Of a stretch of 64,000 nt of DNA, positions 16,559 to 25,368 are shown piece after piece. Numbering within the stretch: position 1 is the first letter of the stretch; the number at the start of each line of letters is the position of its first letter. Below the pieces are notes generated by a model. It was not told the DNA's origin, ran no database searches, and saw only the letters and a list, made by a program, of their open reading frames with translations. The position numbers and the translations under genes were made by a program. The stretch is from Paenibacillus agilis (GTDB taxonomy: Bacteria > Bacillota > Bacilli > Paenibacillales > Paenibacillaceae). Location: the NCBI RefSeq assembly GCF_007786455.1, contig NZ_VNJK01000003.1, positions 310,001 through 374,000 on the forward strand, given 5' to 3'.

Positions 16559-17497
16559 ATGCCTCCGAGACCATATCCCGAATGGTCGTGGTCACCATCA
16601 CGGCACAATCTTTTTCAAGAATGTAGACGCAAATACTATTATCACTATTATGCTGCACATAATGGCTGGTTGGCAGAGTCTTCAGTGTTGGCTCGCAATG
16701 CTTATCGTCTTAAGCAAATGACTAATTTATATTTAGTGTTCGGTGATGCTGTTCATAAGATGGCTGAAGAAACGATCAAGCAGTATCATCATTATGGCAA
16801 GGCAATTGAGGCAGATGAGCTTGTGAGACGTATACGCAAGCTGCTTAATCAGGCATACTTGGATTCTAGAGACGTTGAGACGTGGAGGATGCAGCCGAAG
16901 TCAAGGCTAATGCTAGAAGAAGTCTATTATCTTGGCAGCTTGCCAGACCGTCAAGTTGAACAAATTCGCAGTCGGCTGCCCATATTGGTCGATCGGCTGT
17001 TAACTAGCGATAGTATGCAGATGTTTATGCACGGAGATGGTTGTCATCTTGTTGAGATGGAGAAGCTGAATACGATTCAGCTTCAAGGTACAAAAGTATA
17101 TGTGAAGCTGGACTTTATGTTCCGCAAACAGGATCGCTATATGATCGTAGACTGGAAGACGGGGCAAGAGGATGAGCGCAACGATACACAGCTAAGACTT
17201 TATGGCTGGTACGTTCATGAGAACTATGGCATTCCTTATGAACGCATCGACATTCGCACAGAATATTTACTAAGCGGCCGTTGTCAGATTGATCAAGTGG
17301 ACGAGCCAGAGATGGAGGCGCTTGTTGCCTATACGGAATCTAGCATTGCCAAGATGCAAAGCTATTTGCTCAATCCGGAACTGAACGATCCGAAGCCGCT
17401 TGAAGCATTTGAAGTAACCGATGATGAACGCCGCTGCCGCCGCTGCGCATTCCGTGAAATTTGTGAAGGGGCCAAGCCGCAGTCGTATGAAGATTGA
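16559..17497 (+). CDS. RecB/Cas4-like PD-(D/E)XK nuclease
   Basis: A 312-residue protein with the RecB-type nuclease core: the amino-terminal SPSRHNLFQECRRKYYY with C22, a GDAVHKMAEE motif near residue 62, the catalytic VDWKTG (D198, K200) and the QLRLYGWYV helix typical of motif QxxxY. C22 and a C-terminal cluster C292, C295 and C301 in CRRCAFREIC match the four-cysteine iron-sulfur staple of AddB and Cas4. No cas genes or helicase are nearby. ATG 16559 is eight bases after GGAAGGGAG. The DNA glycosylase gene begins 26 bases downstream, suggesting a DNA repair role. It is probably an exonuclease with an iron-sulfur fold. Confidence 0.85.
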   Translation: MPPRPYPEWSWSPSRHNLFQECRRKYYYHYYAAHNGWLAESSVLARNAYRLKQMTNLYLVFGDAVHKMAEETIKQYHHYGKAIEADELVRRIRKLLNQAYLDSRDVETWRMQPKSRLMLEEVYYLGSLPDRQVEQIRSRLPILVDRLLTSDSMQMFMHGDGCHLVEMEKLNTIQLQGTKVYVKLDFMFRKQDRYMIVDWKTGQEDERNDTQLRLYGWYVHENYGIPYERIDIRTEYLLSGRCQIDQVDEPEMEALVAYTESSIAKMQSYLLNPELNDPKPLEAFEVTDDERRCRRCAFREICEGAKPQSYED

Positions 17498-17523
17498 TGA
17501 TATAGCCGAGGGAGCTGAAGCGG

Positions 17524-18279
17524 TTGGATTTGCATAGACATCCTAATGGTGAAAGTGGTCGATCGGACCGTGAGTTGAAGCAAGGAAATGAACCGTCTCA
17601 AGCACGGCTGCCATTATCATGGTTTCGTCAAGGTGCATTGCCGCTCGCTCCACAATTGCTTGGCCGTACGATTGTCCGCGTGACGGATGAAGGTGTCATC
17701 CGGGCGCGTATCGTGGAAACGGAAAGTTATGTCGCTCCACACGATAAGGGCTGCCATGCTTATAACAACCGCCGTACTAAAAGAACGGAGACGATGTTCC
17801 AGAGGGCAGGACATGCGTATGTGTATCTTATTTATGGCATGTATCATTGTTTAAATGTCGTTGCTGCTGAAGAAGGGCAGGCAGAAGCGGTACTGATTCG
17901 TGCTGTTGCGCCATTAACAGAGTGCGATGAGTCAATTATGAAGAGATACCGTTCACTCAGCTCTAACAAATTCGTTAACTTAAGCAATGGCCCTGGTAAG
18001 CTGTGCCGGGCTATGCATATCGATAAGAGCTTTGATGGCTATGACATGATTGCTGGGGAAGAGATGTGGCTTGAAGCTGGAAAGCCTGTAATGCCAGAGC
18101 ATATTTTATGTGCAACGAGAATCAATATTCCATATGCGGAGGAGTATGCAGACGTTTTGTGGCGCTTCTATGTCGCAGATGACCCGTATGTCTCCGTGAA
18201 AGACAAGCAGGCTGTGTCTTTAGCTGTTCGTGAACGAATGTTAGAAACGTTTGGCTCAGAGGATTTTGGTTGGAATTAG
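17524..18279 (+). CDS. 3-methyladenine DNA glycosylase (AAG/MPG family)
   Basis: A 251-residue base-excision enzyme that removes alkylated purines. The conserved RARIVETESY block carries E65, the position of the catalytic Glu in human AAG, and the RAGHAYVYLIYGMYHCLNV segment is the family hallmark. The later LSNGPGKLCRAMHI block also fits. It carries a longer than usual hydrophilic amino end of about 30 residues. The start TTG 17524 has GAGGGAG nine bases upstream. Its transcript probably begins at the promoter ahead of the nuclease gene. Confidence 0.92.
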   Translation: MDLHRHPNGESGRSDRELKQGNEPSQARLPLSWFRQGALPLAPQLLGRTIVRVTDEGVIRARIVETESYVAPHDKGCHAYNNRRTKRTETMFQRAGHAYVYLIYGMYHCLNVVAAEEGQAEAVLIRAVAPLTECDESIMKRYRSLSSNKFVNLSNGPGKLCRAMHIDKSFDGYDMIAGEEMWLEAGKPVMPEHILCATRINIPYAEEYADVLWRFYVADDPYVSVKDKQAVSLAVRERMLETFGSEDFGWN

Positions 18280-18357
18280 GTGCAGACGTTCAGGTTAGGG
18301 TTGATATTCTAAGAAATTGAAAATTGACGGCTTCTATGAACATTAGGGGCTGACTGA

Positions 18358-18376
18358 TGTAAGCGTAAAGCTTACA
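18358..18376 (+). promoter_or_regulatory. inverted repeat upstream of the CadC-like gene
   Basis: TGTAAGC (18358-18364) and GCTTACA (18370-18376) form a perfect dyad with a five-base centre about 100 bases before the regulator gene. It may be an operator for this or another regulator. It is not the usual CadC motif, so the assignment is weak. Confidence 0.35.
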
Positions 18377-18478
18377 ATGTACATAGGAATACATTTGAAT
18401 ACCAGTAAGTCATTTGCTAGAATGGCTACAACATATATCAAAAATGATCGGATATCGGACAATAAAGGAGGGTTTCAG

Positions 18479-18895
18479 ATGGCAGCCAATCAAAAAATTA
18501 ACGTTGCAGCACAAGCGGGCACTCAATCAAACAATGAAGTTTGTGAGATCGTATGCTATGATGCTGAAAAAATTAGTGCCTTGAAGCATACCGTCGATGA
18601 TAAAGAAGCACAAGGGATGGCGCAGTTATTCAAAGCGCTGTCTGATCCGACTCGGATGAAAATGGCGATGTACTTGGATAAAGGGGATGAGCTGTGTGTA
18701 TGCGACATGGCGATTTTGACCGGGCATACGATTGCTACTACGTCGCATCATCTCCGCTTAATGCGCTCTCTCGGGATTGCGAAGTCACGCAAGGAAGGGA
18801 AAAATGTATTTTACTCCCTGCATGACCATCACATACGATTGCTCGTACGCATGACATTGGAGCATATGCGCGAAGAGCATTGTCACGCTGAATAA
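18479..18895 (+). CDS. CadC/SmtB-type (ArsR family) metal-sensing repressor
   Basis: A 138-residue winged-helix repressor that would leave DNA on binding metal. Both CadC metal sites are intact: the alpha3N site with C22 and C26 in VCEIVCYD plus C73 and C75 in ELCVCDMA, and the alpha5 site with D116, H118, H129 and E132, spaced exactly as D101, H103, H114 and E117 of Staphylococcus CadC. ATG 18479 follows AAAGGAGG; longer frames lack a ribosome site. The usual partner, a CadA P-type ATPase, is absent nearby, so it acts at a distance or is an orphan. Likely metals are Cd, Pb and Zn, from family knowledge. Confidence 0.9.
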   Translation: MAANQKINVAAQAGTQSNNEVCEIVCYDAEKISALKHTVDDKEAQGMAQLFKALSDPTRMKMAMYLDKGDELCVCDMAILTGHTIATTSHHLRLMRSLGIAKSRKEGKNVFYSLHDHHIRLLVRMTLEHMREEHCHAE

Positions 18896-18972
18896 GCTGA
18901 ATAATGAAATAAGCGGCATCCATGCTGCTTGTTACTAGCTAGCTGTATAAATAGTCCATATTTATAAAACAT

Positions 18973-19029
18973 GCTGCCTTTCTGTAGTAGATGATCTTAT
19001 GCTCGTCTACTTGATAAGGCAGCCTTTTT
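18973..19029. terminator. bidirectional terminator
   Basis: GCTGCCTT (18973-18980) pairs with AAGGCAGC (19016-19023) around an inner TAGTAGA-type stem. CTTTTTGTTTTTG follows on the plus strand. It separates the CadC-like gene from the convergent PfoR-like gene. Confidence 0.8.
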
Positions 19030-19039
19030 GTTTTTGCTG

Positions 19040-20065
19040 TTATTCCTTTGGTAATGCAAGATCTCCTGGTCTAATATGGCCTGATTTGCGCAGCAGCAAG
19101 TATATCGGATACGATATAACTGCGGGCAAGAGGATATAGGTGATGAGCATGGCTGGAATAATGTAAGCCGGGTTATATATTTGCACCAACATAATTGGTG
19201 CAATGAATGAGCTAAGTCCCATGCCAGCAATCTGACTCGGCGCTTCAATATGGAAGAGTAGCGCAGATACAGGGCCCATTACCGCACTGGCAACGACCGA
19301 TGGAATAATAATTTTTAGATTCTTTGTAATGTTGGGTAGTTGGACTTTAGGCGTACAGATCGCTTGTGCTAATATGCCCCCAATATCATTTTCCTTTGCG
19401 GAAATAAGAGCGAATGCGATAAAGGGTGCAGCACATCCAGCTAAAGCAGCGCCACCAGCTACTCCCTCAAGGTTAAGTGCAATGGCGAGTGCAGCAGAGG
19501 AGGCTGGTGACAGGAGAAGCAGGCCCCATACGACTGCTAATACGATTGAACAAATGAAAAGATTGATTTCCGCTGCTGTCTTAATGAAACCACCTACTGT
19601 GTTTAATATAGGTGTAATCACAGCGCTCAACCATAGCCCGAGCAGACCGGCCAGCACAATAGAAGCAAGCGGGACAAGCATCATATCAACAGGGGTACGC
19701 CCTGTTAATCTCTTGCCAATGTAGACGGCTGCAGTTGCTGCCAAAAGAGCACCAATAGGCTCTCCTGTAACAATTGTTACTCCTACCGGAGTGATTTGAA
19801 TGGCCCCTGCTCCGACCGCTGCGGCAATCATGGCTGAGAATACGACCAATCCTGTCGAACCTAACATGAAGGCGATACCTGCTCCAATTGCAGGAGACAT
19901 GAGCATTTTAGCCACGAAACCAATCTTCATAAGTGCTGACCAGCCTGCAAGTTTGCCTACATTTTCAACGAGCAGTCCGATTCCTAGCGTAACAAATATC
20001 CCTTGCGCAATTCCGTTAGAGGCTTTAAAAATGCGAGTCATTACATAATCACGTCGTTGGCTCAT
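19040..20065 (-). CDS. PfoR-like / PTS_EIIC type 2 membrane protein
   Basis: A 341-residue hydrophobic protein with about nine or ten helices, matching the PTS EIIC_2 domain family that includes PfoR, a regulator of perfringolysin O in Clostridium perfringens. It is rich in glycine and alanine helices (IGLLVENVGKL, PAIGAGIAFMLGS). No PTS phosphotransfer domains (IIA or IIB) are attached or nearby, so sugar phosphorylation is not supported. It starts two bases after the LDH-like stop on the same strand, so they are cotranscribed. It may transport or sense the substrate or product of that dehydrogenase; this is inference. Confidence 0.7.
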   Translation of the reverse strand: MSQRRDYVMTRIFKASNGIAQGIFVTLGIGLLVENVGKLAGWSALMKIGFVAKMLMSPAIGAGIAFMLGSTGLVVFSAMIAAAVGAGAIQITPVGVTIVTGEPIGALLAATAAVYIGKRLTGRTPVDMMLVPLASIVLAGLLGLWLSAVITPILNTVGGFIKTAAEINLFICSIVLAVVWGLLLLSPASSAALAIALNLEGVAGGAALAGCAAPFIAFALISAKENDIGGILAQAICTPKVQLPNITKNLKIIIPSVVASAVMGPVSALLFHIEAPSQIAGMGLSSFIAPIMLVQIYNPAYIIPAMLITYILLPAVISYPIYLLLRKSGHIRPGDLALPKE

Positions 20066-20067
20066 CG

Positions 20068-21024
20068 TTATGACTCCAATCCGATAGAACTCATGTATTG
20101 TTTTAATAAGCTAACGGAATGGTCGAATTTCTGTTGCTCCTCTGTTGAAAGATGAAGCTGAACGACTTCGCGAATGCCTGCTCGGCCAATAATGGCTGGT
20201 ACGCCTGCTGTCACGCCTGTATAGCCGTACTCTCCATCAAGTACAGATGATACAGGGATAATTTTTTGGTCATCATTGAAGATGGATCGGATGATATAGA
20301 CGGCTGCATTAGCAATTCCATAATAGGTTGTGCCTTTACGGTTGTAGATCTCCCATCCGGCCTTCTTTGTTTTTTCGACCAACTCATCGAGATCTAAGTT
20401 TGAGAAGCGGGTTGGGTTGTCAGCAATGACATGCTGCAACGGCTTGCCGCCGATCGTTGCATGCGACCATGCAGCGAACTGTGAATCGCCATGCTCGCCT
20501 AGTGTGTATACGTGAATACTGCGCGGGTCTGTCTGTATCGTTTCGGACAGCAGTGTCTTCAGGCGAGAAGAGTCAATCGTTGTTCCCGTTCCAATCACCC
20601 TGCTTCTTGGCAGTCCGCATAATGTCCAAGTGTAATGTGTAATGATGTCAACAGGATTGGAAGCGATCACAAACAAACCATCAAAGCCAGATTTCATTAC
20701 TTCTGGAATAATGGATTCTATTATTTTTGCACTGGCACCCAGTGTGTCTAGACGTGTTTGGCCAGCCTTTGGTGGGCCTCCGGCTGTAATTACGACAACG
20801 TCTGCATCGGCACATAATTCATATCCGCCTGCTTGTACGTAAGTACGCCAAGGAGTGAAGTCTGCGCAATGCGTTAAATCCATTGCTTCGCCAACAGCCC
20901 GTTCGCGATTGATATCAATTAAAGCGATTTCGTCACAAACACCTTGATTGACTAAGCAATAGGCAATACTGGAGCCAACTAGGCCTGTTCCGATAATAGC
21001 TACTTTGCGTTGGTTACTTGCCAA
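20068..21024 (-). CDS. L-lactate/2-hydroxyacid dehydrogenase (LDH family)
   Basis: A 318-residue NAD-dependent enzyme of the LDH/MDH fold. The nucleotide site IGTGLVGSS, Asp37 (NAD preference), D151, R154 and catalytic H178 in LGEHGDS are present. The specificity loop reads [11 protein letters not shown], so the glutamine that marks true LDH (Gln102 in the Bacillus numbering) is Pro85, and it is not the Arg of malate dehydrogenase either. The substrate may therefore be a bulkier 2-oxoacid, as in hydroxyisocaproate dehydrogenases. AAGGGG-type ribosome site precedes the start; the PfoR-like gene follows two bases later. Confidence 0.85.
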   Translation of the reverse strand: MASNQRKVAIIGTGLVGSSIAYCLVNQGVCDEIALIDINRERAVGEAMDLTHCADFTPWRTYVQAGGYELCADADVVVITAGGPPKAGQTRLDTLGASAKIIESIIPEVMKSGFDGLFVIASNPVDIITHYTWTLCGLPRSRVIGTGTTIDSSRLKTLLSETIQTDPRSIHVYTLGEHGDSQFAAWSHATIGGKPLQHVIADNPTRFSNLDLDELVEKTKKAGWEIYNRKGTTYYGIANAAVYIIRSIFNDDQKIIPVSSVLDGEYGYTGVTAGVPAIIGRAGIREVVQLHLSTEEQQKFDHSVSLLKQYMSSIGLES

Positions 21025-21207
21025 GAGATAATCCCCTTTCTGCTTATTCGAGGTGAATCCTGGCTAGGTGGTTGCACGAGGCTATACACATGCATCACCG
21101 TTGCCATCGAGACTAGTATGTGCCAGTTCTCCACGAATAAGGAATGAGAATAAATGGGGATAATCGCTTGAAATAAGCAAAAAGATTAAATGTAAATCGA
21201 CGAACAG

Positions 21208-21987
21208 CTATTTTGTTGTTAAAGGCTTAAAGGCTTCTATTCGCAGACGAACATAATCAAGTACCCAGCGTCCGTTTACGTGGTCGAAAAGTTTAGGGTA
21301 ACAGAGTTGCTCGATATGTTCTCTATACGAGTAACACGCTTTAGAATCTAGGTGTTGGAAGTAAACATTCGCAAATGTTTCTAACCAGACGGAGAACGCT
21401 GATTTATCTGCCAGCAGCGGAGTGGGGCGATCAAACAGGGCAGCACGACGAACTTGGAATCCTTGTTGCTCTAATAGGCTGCTGTACATTCCTATGGAAG
21501 GGAAGTACCAAGGGCTTTCTATATTAGCACCTTGGTTGCCTACTTGTAGCGCCGTATGAATAGCAGATTGGACGGTCGAAATATTGCCGATACCGCCGAA
21601 TTCAGCGACGAATCGTCCACCTGGACGGAGGACATTCCATACGGAAGCGATTACGTCCGCGGGACGTGTCATCCAATGAAGAGCAGCATTAGAGAAGACA
21701 GCATCGACAGGATGTATGGAAGTGAAACAATGACCATCTTCGATGTTAAAACGTAACTGGGGATACTTCATGCGAGCTTGATCGATCATCTCAGGGGAAT
21801 AATCGATGCCTATGACATTAGTTCCTGCTTGTGCGATGAGGTTGGTGAGTTCGCCTGTTCCACATCCTAAATCAATAATGTTTTCTTTTGCTTGAGGTTG
21901 TAACCATTCCATTACGCCTTGGCCATGTATGGATACATAGTCATGCCAATTATCGTACTGCGAAGCGTCCCAATTTACGATGGTCAT
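21208..21987 (-). CDS. class I SAM-dependent methyltransferase (Tam-like)
   Basis: A 259-residue soluble methyltransferase. Motif I is IIDLGCGTGELTNL (about residues 37-50), with the acidic IGIDYSPEMI at motif post-I, DAVFSNAALHWM at motif II and LRPGGRFVAEF at motif III. The SNAALHWM block and length resemble trans-aconitate 2-methyltransferase and related small-molecule enzymes. The substrate is not determined. It stands alone between a gap and the minus-strand LDH gene. Confidence 0.85.
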   Translation of the reverse strand: MTIVNWDASQYDNWHDYVSIHGQGVMEWLQPQAKENIIDLGCGTGELTNLIAQAGTNVIGIDYSPEMIDQARMKYPQLRFNIEDGHCFTSIHPVDAVFSNAALHWMTRPADVIASVWNVLRPGGRFVAEFGGIGNISTVQSAIHTALQVGNQGANIESPWYFPSIGMYSSLLEQQGFQVRRAALFDRPTPLLADKSAFSVWLETFANVYFQHLDSKACYSYREHIEQLCYPKLFDHVNGRWVLDYVRLRIEAFKPLTTK

Positions 21988-22104
21988 GCCGGGTTCACTA
22001 CCTTTCTTGAATTAGGTGAGATCAGCATAGCGTATGATTTTTTATTAATCCAATATATAAAGATGATTTATTTTATAGGAAGTAACTATAAATGATACTG
22101 CTGG

Positions 22105-22251
22105 ATGACCTTGAATGATCGGATTTGGTGTCCGCGCGTGCAGGACATTAAAGATGACAAAATATATTCAAAATTAAGCGGCAATCTCGACAATATTACG
22201 GAGGAAGATAAAGAAAGAAATAGAATTATGTTTGAATATCGATTAAATTAA
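22105..22251 (+). pseudogene. 48-codon ORF, possible gene remnant
   Basis: ATG 22105 opens a 48-codon frame that ends at TAA 22249-22251 and reads like real protein: NDRIWCPRVQDIKDD, then NLDNITEEDKERNR and FEYRLN. There is no good ribosome site, and the composition (charged C-terminal half) suggests the tail of a longer decayed gene rather than a chance frame. I do not recognise the family. It fills a 320-base space between the methyltransferase and bdbD; the rest of that space shows only the bdbD leader. Confidence 0.3.
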
Positions 22252-22311
22252 AACAAGGAAGTTAATGCCTGTGTGGCGAATAGTAACAATCAAATCGAGA
22301 GGTGACTAATC

Positions 22312-23019
22312 ATGTCGAAACAATCACGCAAAAAAGGAAACAAAAAAATTAGCAAAGTAGCTTTAATTGCTTTCCCGGTCGTTCTTGTTCTTTTAATCGT
22401 ATTAATTGGTTATTTAGACAAGACAGGTAAAGAACAAGCACAGCAAGAGAAAGAAACGCAGGTAGTACAGTTTGATCTGTCAAATCAACCTGTTATCGGT
22501 TCTAAAGATGCAAAGGTAACGCTTGTGGAGTTTGGCGATTATAAATGCGGCTCTTGTGTGAACTGGAAGCAGCACGTATATCCTGAGTTGAAGAAAGACT
22601 TTATTGATACAGGCAAAGTGAAGCTTTCGTATAGCAACATGACGTTCCAGCCAGGAAATACGCGTTTGGCGGCATTAGCAGGAGAAGCAGTATTTGCACA
22701 AAACAATGAATCGTTCTGGAAGTTCCATCAAGCACTTTACAACGATCAGGTAGAACACTTAACACAAGAGTTTACCGTAGAATACTTGTTGGATATTGCG
22801 AAAAAAGCTGCGCCAGAATTGGATCTGAAGAAGCTTGAGGATGATATTCGTAATGAGACCTATGCAGAGCAATTAGCACATGATGATCGTGTGAGCAAAG
22901 AGGCAAAGGTTAACTCGACACCTACCGTATTTATTAATGGCAAGCTGCATATGACAGAGCAACCGTTAAATTATGATGAGCTTAAGGCGGCGATTGAAAA
23001 AGCATTAGAGGCGTCCTAA
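22312..23019 (+). CDS. bdbD: membrane-anchored thiol-disulfide oxidoreductase BdbD
   Basis: A 235-residue DsbA-like protein that introduces disulfides into exported proteins. A basic amino end and one membrane anchor (about residues 15-34) place the thioredoxin fold outside. The redox motif is C79-G-S-C82 in DYKCGSCVNW and the cis-proline loop is STPTVFING near residue 203. The CGSC centre differs from the CPSC of B. subtilis BdbD, which may shift its redox potential. It is followed 67 bases later by its quinone-reducing partner BdbC. Confidence 0.92.
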   Translation: MSKQSRKKGNKKISKVALIAFPVVLVLLIVLIGYLDKTGKEQAQQEKETQVVQFDLSNQPVIGSKDAKVTLVEFGDYKCGSCVNWKQHVYPELKKDFIDTGKVKLSYSNMTFQPGNTRLAALAGEAVFAQNNESFWKFHQALYNDQVEHLTQEFTVEYLLDIAKKAAPELDLKKLEDDIRNETYAEQLAHDDRVSKEAKVNSTPTVFINGKLHMTEQPLNYDELKAAIEKALEAS

Positions 23020-23086
23020 ATTAGTAGTGTAGTTTATACAACTGCTAGCAAGGGGAATTGAATATACCCATAAAGGAGGCGTCGTA

Positions 23087-23497
23087 ATGTCTTTTTTCCG
23101 CCGCTATGGTCTGTACATGGCTTGGATAGTAGCGCTTGTTGCTACCGCAGGCAGTTTGTATATGAGTGAGATTTTACTATGGGAACCTTGCAAATTATGT
23201 TGGCTTCAACGTATTTTCATGTATCCTCTTGTTCTACTGCTGGGTATTGCGGCTTACCGCAACGATCATTCCATTGTCGTTTACGCATTGCCATTTCCGA
23301 TTATTGGCGGAAGCATTTCCATCTATCATTACTTACTGCAAAAAGTGGAGAGTTTTGCATTGAAAATGGGACCGTGTAAAGTCGGAATTCCTTGTAATTT
23401 CGATTATTTGGAGGGCTGGCTGACGATACCGATGCTTGCTTTGATTGCTTTTATTTTGATCATCTTATTGCTTGTAGTTGGCAGAAAACCTGAGTAG
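23087..23497 (+). CDS. bdbC: disulfide bond formation protein BdbC (DsbB-like)
   Basis: A 136-residue four-helix membrane protein that reoxidises BdbD and passes electrons to quinone. The first cysteine pair is C35-K-L-C38 (EPCKLCWLQR), next to the quinone-site segment, and the second is C97 and C103 (PCKVGIPC). The length and spacing fit the BdbC family. AAAGGAGG stands nine bases before ATG 23087. Confidence 0.93.
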   Translation: MSFFRRYGLYMAWIVALVATAGSLYMSEILLWEPCKLCWLQRIFMYPLVLLLGIAAYRNDHSIVVYALPFPIIGGSISIYHYLLQKVESFALKMGPCKVGIPCNFDYLEGWLTIPMLALIAFILIILLLVVGRKPE

Positions 23498-23563
23498 CAA
23501 AAGGGAAAGGGATTCAGCTGTACGAGGATATATAATCGCTAATCTTTTGGGGGAGATATAGAG

Positions 23564-24835
23564 ATGAAACTCGGTTTAAGAGCTAAGATGGTATTGGGAA
23601 TATTGATCGTATCTTGTATCACATATGGGACGAGCGGTTTCTTTATATTTGTGATCAAGCCTTATATTGCTCCAAATATGAATGATCTGCTCTATACCTC
23701 TATCATATTCCTGTTAGGCATATTTTGGACATGCCTGCTCGGCTGGTTGGCTGCACAAGTCATTGTGAAGCCACTCATGCAATTGACGAAGGCGGCTTAT
23801 AAAGCTTCTAGGGGGGAGCTTAATGTTAGTTTGCCGACCTATGCCCATCAAGATGAGATTCAAGTGCTTATAGATGCATTCGGTAAGATGACGGATAATC
23901 TCAATAGCATTGTCCATGAAATTAAGAGCAGTGCGAATGTTACGACAACGAGCACCGTTTCGCTCAGTCAAGCTATGGCTCATGCTGCTGGTCAGATTGA
24001 GCATATCGCTGTGACGACCGAACATATGCATGAGGGCGCGGAGCGACAAGCTGTATGGGCGAAGAAGACTTCTGAAACGATTCAGGAGATTCATGAATCA
24101 GCAGTTGCAGTTCAGAGGCGTGCTGCTGACACCCAGCAGATGACCCAGCAAATGTTGAGCACTTTATCTCAAAGTGAGCATATGCTTTCTTCTATCATTG
24201 ACGGGATGCTTCAAGCTGCAGCTTCAGGGAAGCAATCGATTCAAACGGTGAAGCGATTAAATGAACAAGCGGAGCAGATTGGTTCGATATCCTATACCGT
24301 TCGAGAGATTGCAGATCAAACGCATTTGCTTGCGTTAAACGCATCCATCGAGGCCGCACGCGCGGGGGAACATGGTGCTGGCTTTGCAGTTATCGCATCG
24401 GAAGTGCGCAAATTGGCAGAGCAGTCGGCAGATGCGGTGAATGATATCAATGAGCGTATCGTTCAGATGCAAGCTCAAATGAAAGAAGCAGTAAACTTGA
24501 TAACGTCTCAAGTGGAAACTGTGAACAAAGAAGCTGACAAGAAGGACGAGGCAGCATTAGCCTTAACAAACATTGCGACGGTGACGAAGCAAGCTTCAGC
24601 CGCTGTGCATGAAATTGCTGAGGCTGTACATGAACAGACGGCTCGTTTTTCTAATACGTTGGAACAAACCGAGCAGATGACAAGCATTTCAATGGAAATG
24701 GCTGCGGGGTCAAGGCAGGTGGCTAGCGCTACACAAGAGCAGAATGCATTCATGGAGGAGATGGCTGCATCGGCTGACCTGCTGCGCGATCAAGCTGATC
24801 GCCTTCGGGATCAAATTTCTGTCTTCAAAGATTGA
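23564..24835 (+). CDS. methyl-accepting chemotaxis protein without a ligand domain
   Basis: A 423-residue chemoreceptor. Two membrane helices (about residues 8-30 and 43-68) are separated by a very short loop of about 13 residues, so the usual extracellular sensor is missing. A HAMP domain follows (about 69-125), then a signalling coiled coil whose hairpin tip contains [38 protein letters not shown]. It should signal to CheA/CheW. With no ligand domain, it may sense membrane state or work through another protein. It is not in an obvious operon; a hairpin terminator lies about 125 bases downstream. Confidence 0.92.
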   Translation: MKLGLRAKMVLGILIVSCITYGTSGFFIFVIKPYIAPNMNDLLYTSIIFLLGIFWTCLLGWLAAQVIVKPLMQLTKAAYKASRGELNVSLPTYAHQDEIQVLIDAFGKMTDNLNSIVHEIKSSANVTTTSTVSLSQAMAHAAGQIEHIAVTTEHMHEGAERQAVWAKKTSETIQEIHESAVAVQRRAADTQQMTQQMLSTLSQSEHMLSSIIDGMLQAAASGKQSIQTVKRLNEQAEQIGSISYTVREIADQTHLLALNASIEAARAGEHGAGFAVIASEVRKLAEQSADAVNDINERIVQMQAQMKEAVNLITSQVETVNKEADKKDEAALALTNIATVTKQASAAVHEIAEAVHEQTARFSNTLEQTEQMTSISMEMAAGSRQVASATQEQNAFMEEMAASADLLRDQADRLRDQISVFKD

Positions 24836-24960
24836 AGCTAGTACAACCAACAAGTAATAGAAGCTAGAACAAACAATAGACAATATAATGATGTTATTTT
24901 TCAATTATTATAAGTACTGAGAAGGAAGGAGTCGCAATCTCTTCTGACTTCAAGCTTCTG

Positions 24961-25018
24961 AAGGGGCTGTTCCAAAAGTCATGGTTATGACTGGGGGACG
25001 CCCCTTATTTTTATTTTA
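24961..25018 (+). terminator. terminator after the chemoreceptor gene
   Basis: AAGGGGC (24961-24967) pairs with GCCCCTT (25000-25006), with an inner AGTCATGGTTATGACT stem-loop. ATTTTTATTTTAT follows on the plus strand. Confidence 0.85.
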
Positions 25019-25191
25019 TAGATATAAAAAGCTTTTAGTATTTGGAGCTGGGCTGCTTATGGGATATCACGTAAGCACTCGTTGCAATGAGCTAAATGAG
25101 TGCCAGCATTCAAGCACCTACTAGTTAACCGTAATTGGTTAAGTGCTTTCCTTTTCTGCAATCACAAATTATGAATTTGTAAATGGCTATT

Positions 25192-25367
25192 GGACAAAAG
25201 TGCAGTTATTTAAAGCAGAATTTCGCATTAGAAGGCAATTAAGGACAAAAATGCAGTTATTTTCATCGATAATGCGTAAAAACAGGTTAAGTTGAAAAAA
25301 TAACTGCATTTTTGCGGAAAATCCCTTAAAAAGCGAGTTTTTGTCCGAAAATAACTGCATATTTGTC
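25192..25367. repeat. four-copy inverted extragenic repeat cluster
   Basis: A unit of the form GGACAAAAATGCAGTTATTTT occurs twice forward (25192-25211, 25243-25263) and twice reversed (25297-25314, 25348-25367), so the two halves are mirror images. A partial TTTTTGTCC also lies at 25338-25346. The arrangement can fold into a large nested hairpin between the chemoreceptor and the minus-strand hydrolase. The last copy abuts the hydrolase stop codon. The region 25019-25191 shows nothing else to me. Confidence 0.75.
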
Positions 25368-25368
25368 T

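Noticed and set aside
16559-17497. cas4 as part of a CRISPR system
   Set aside because: No other cas genes or repeats are present within the window; the context is DNA repair.
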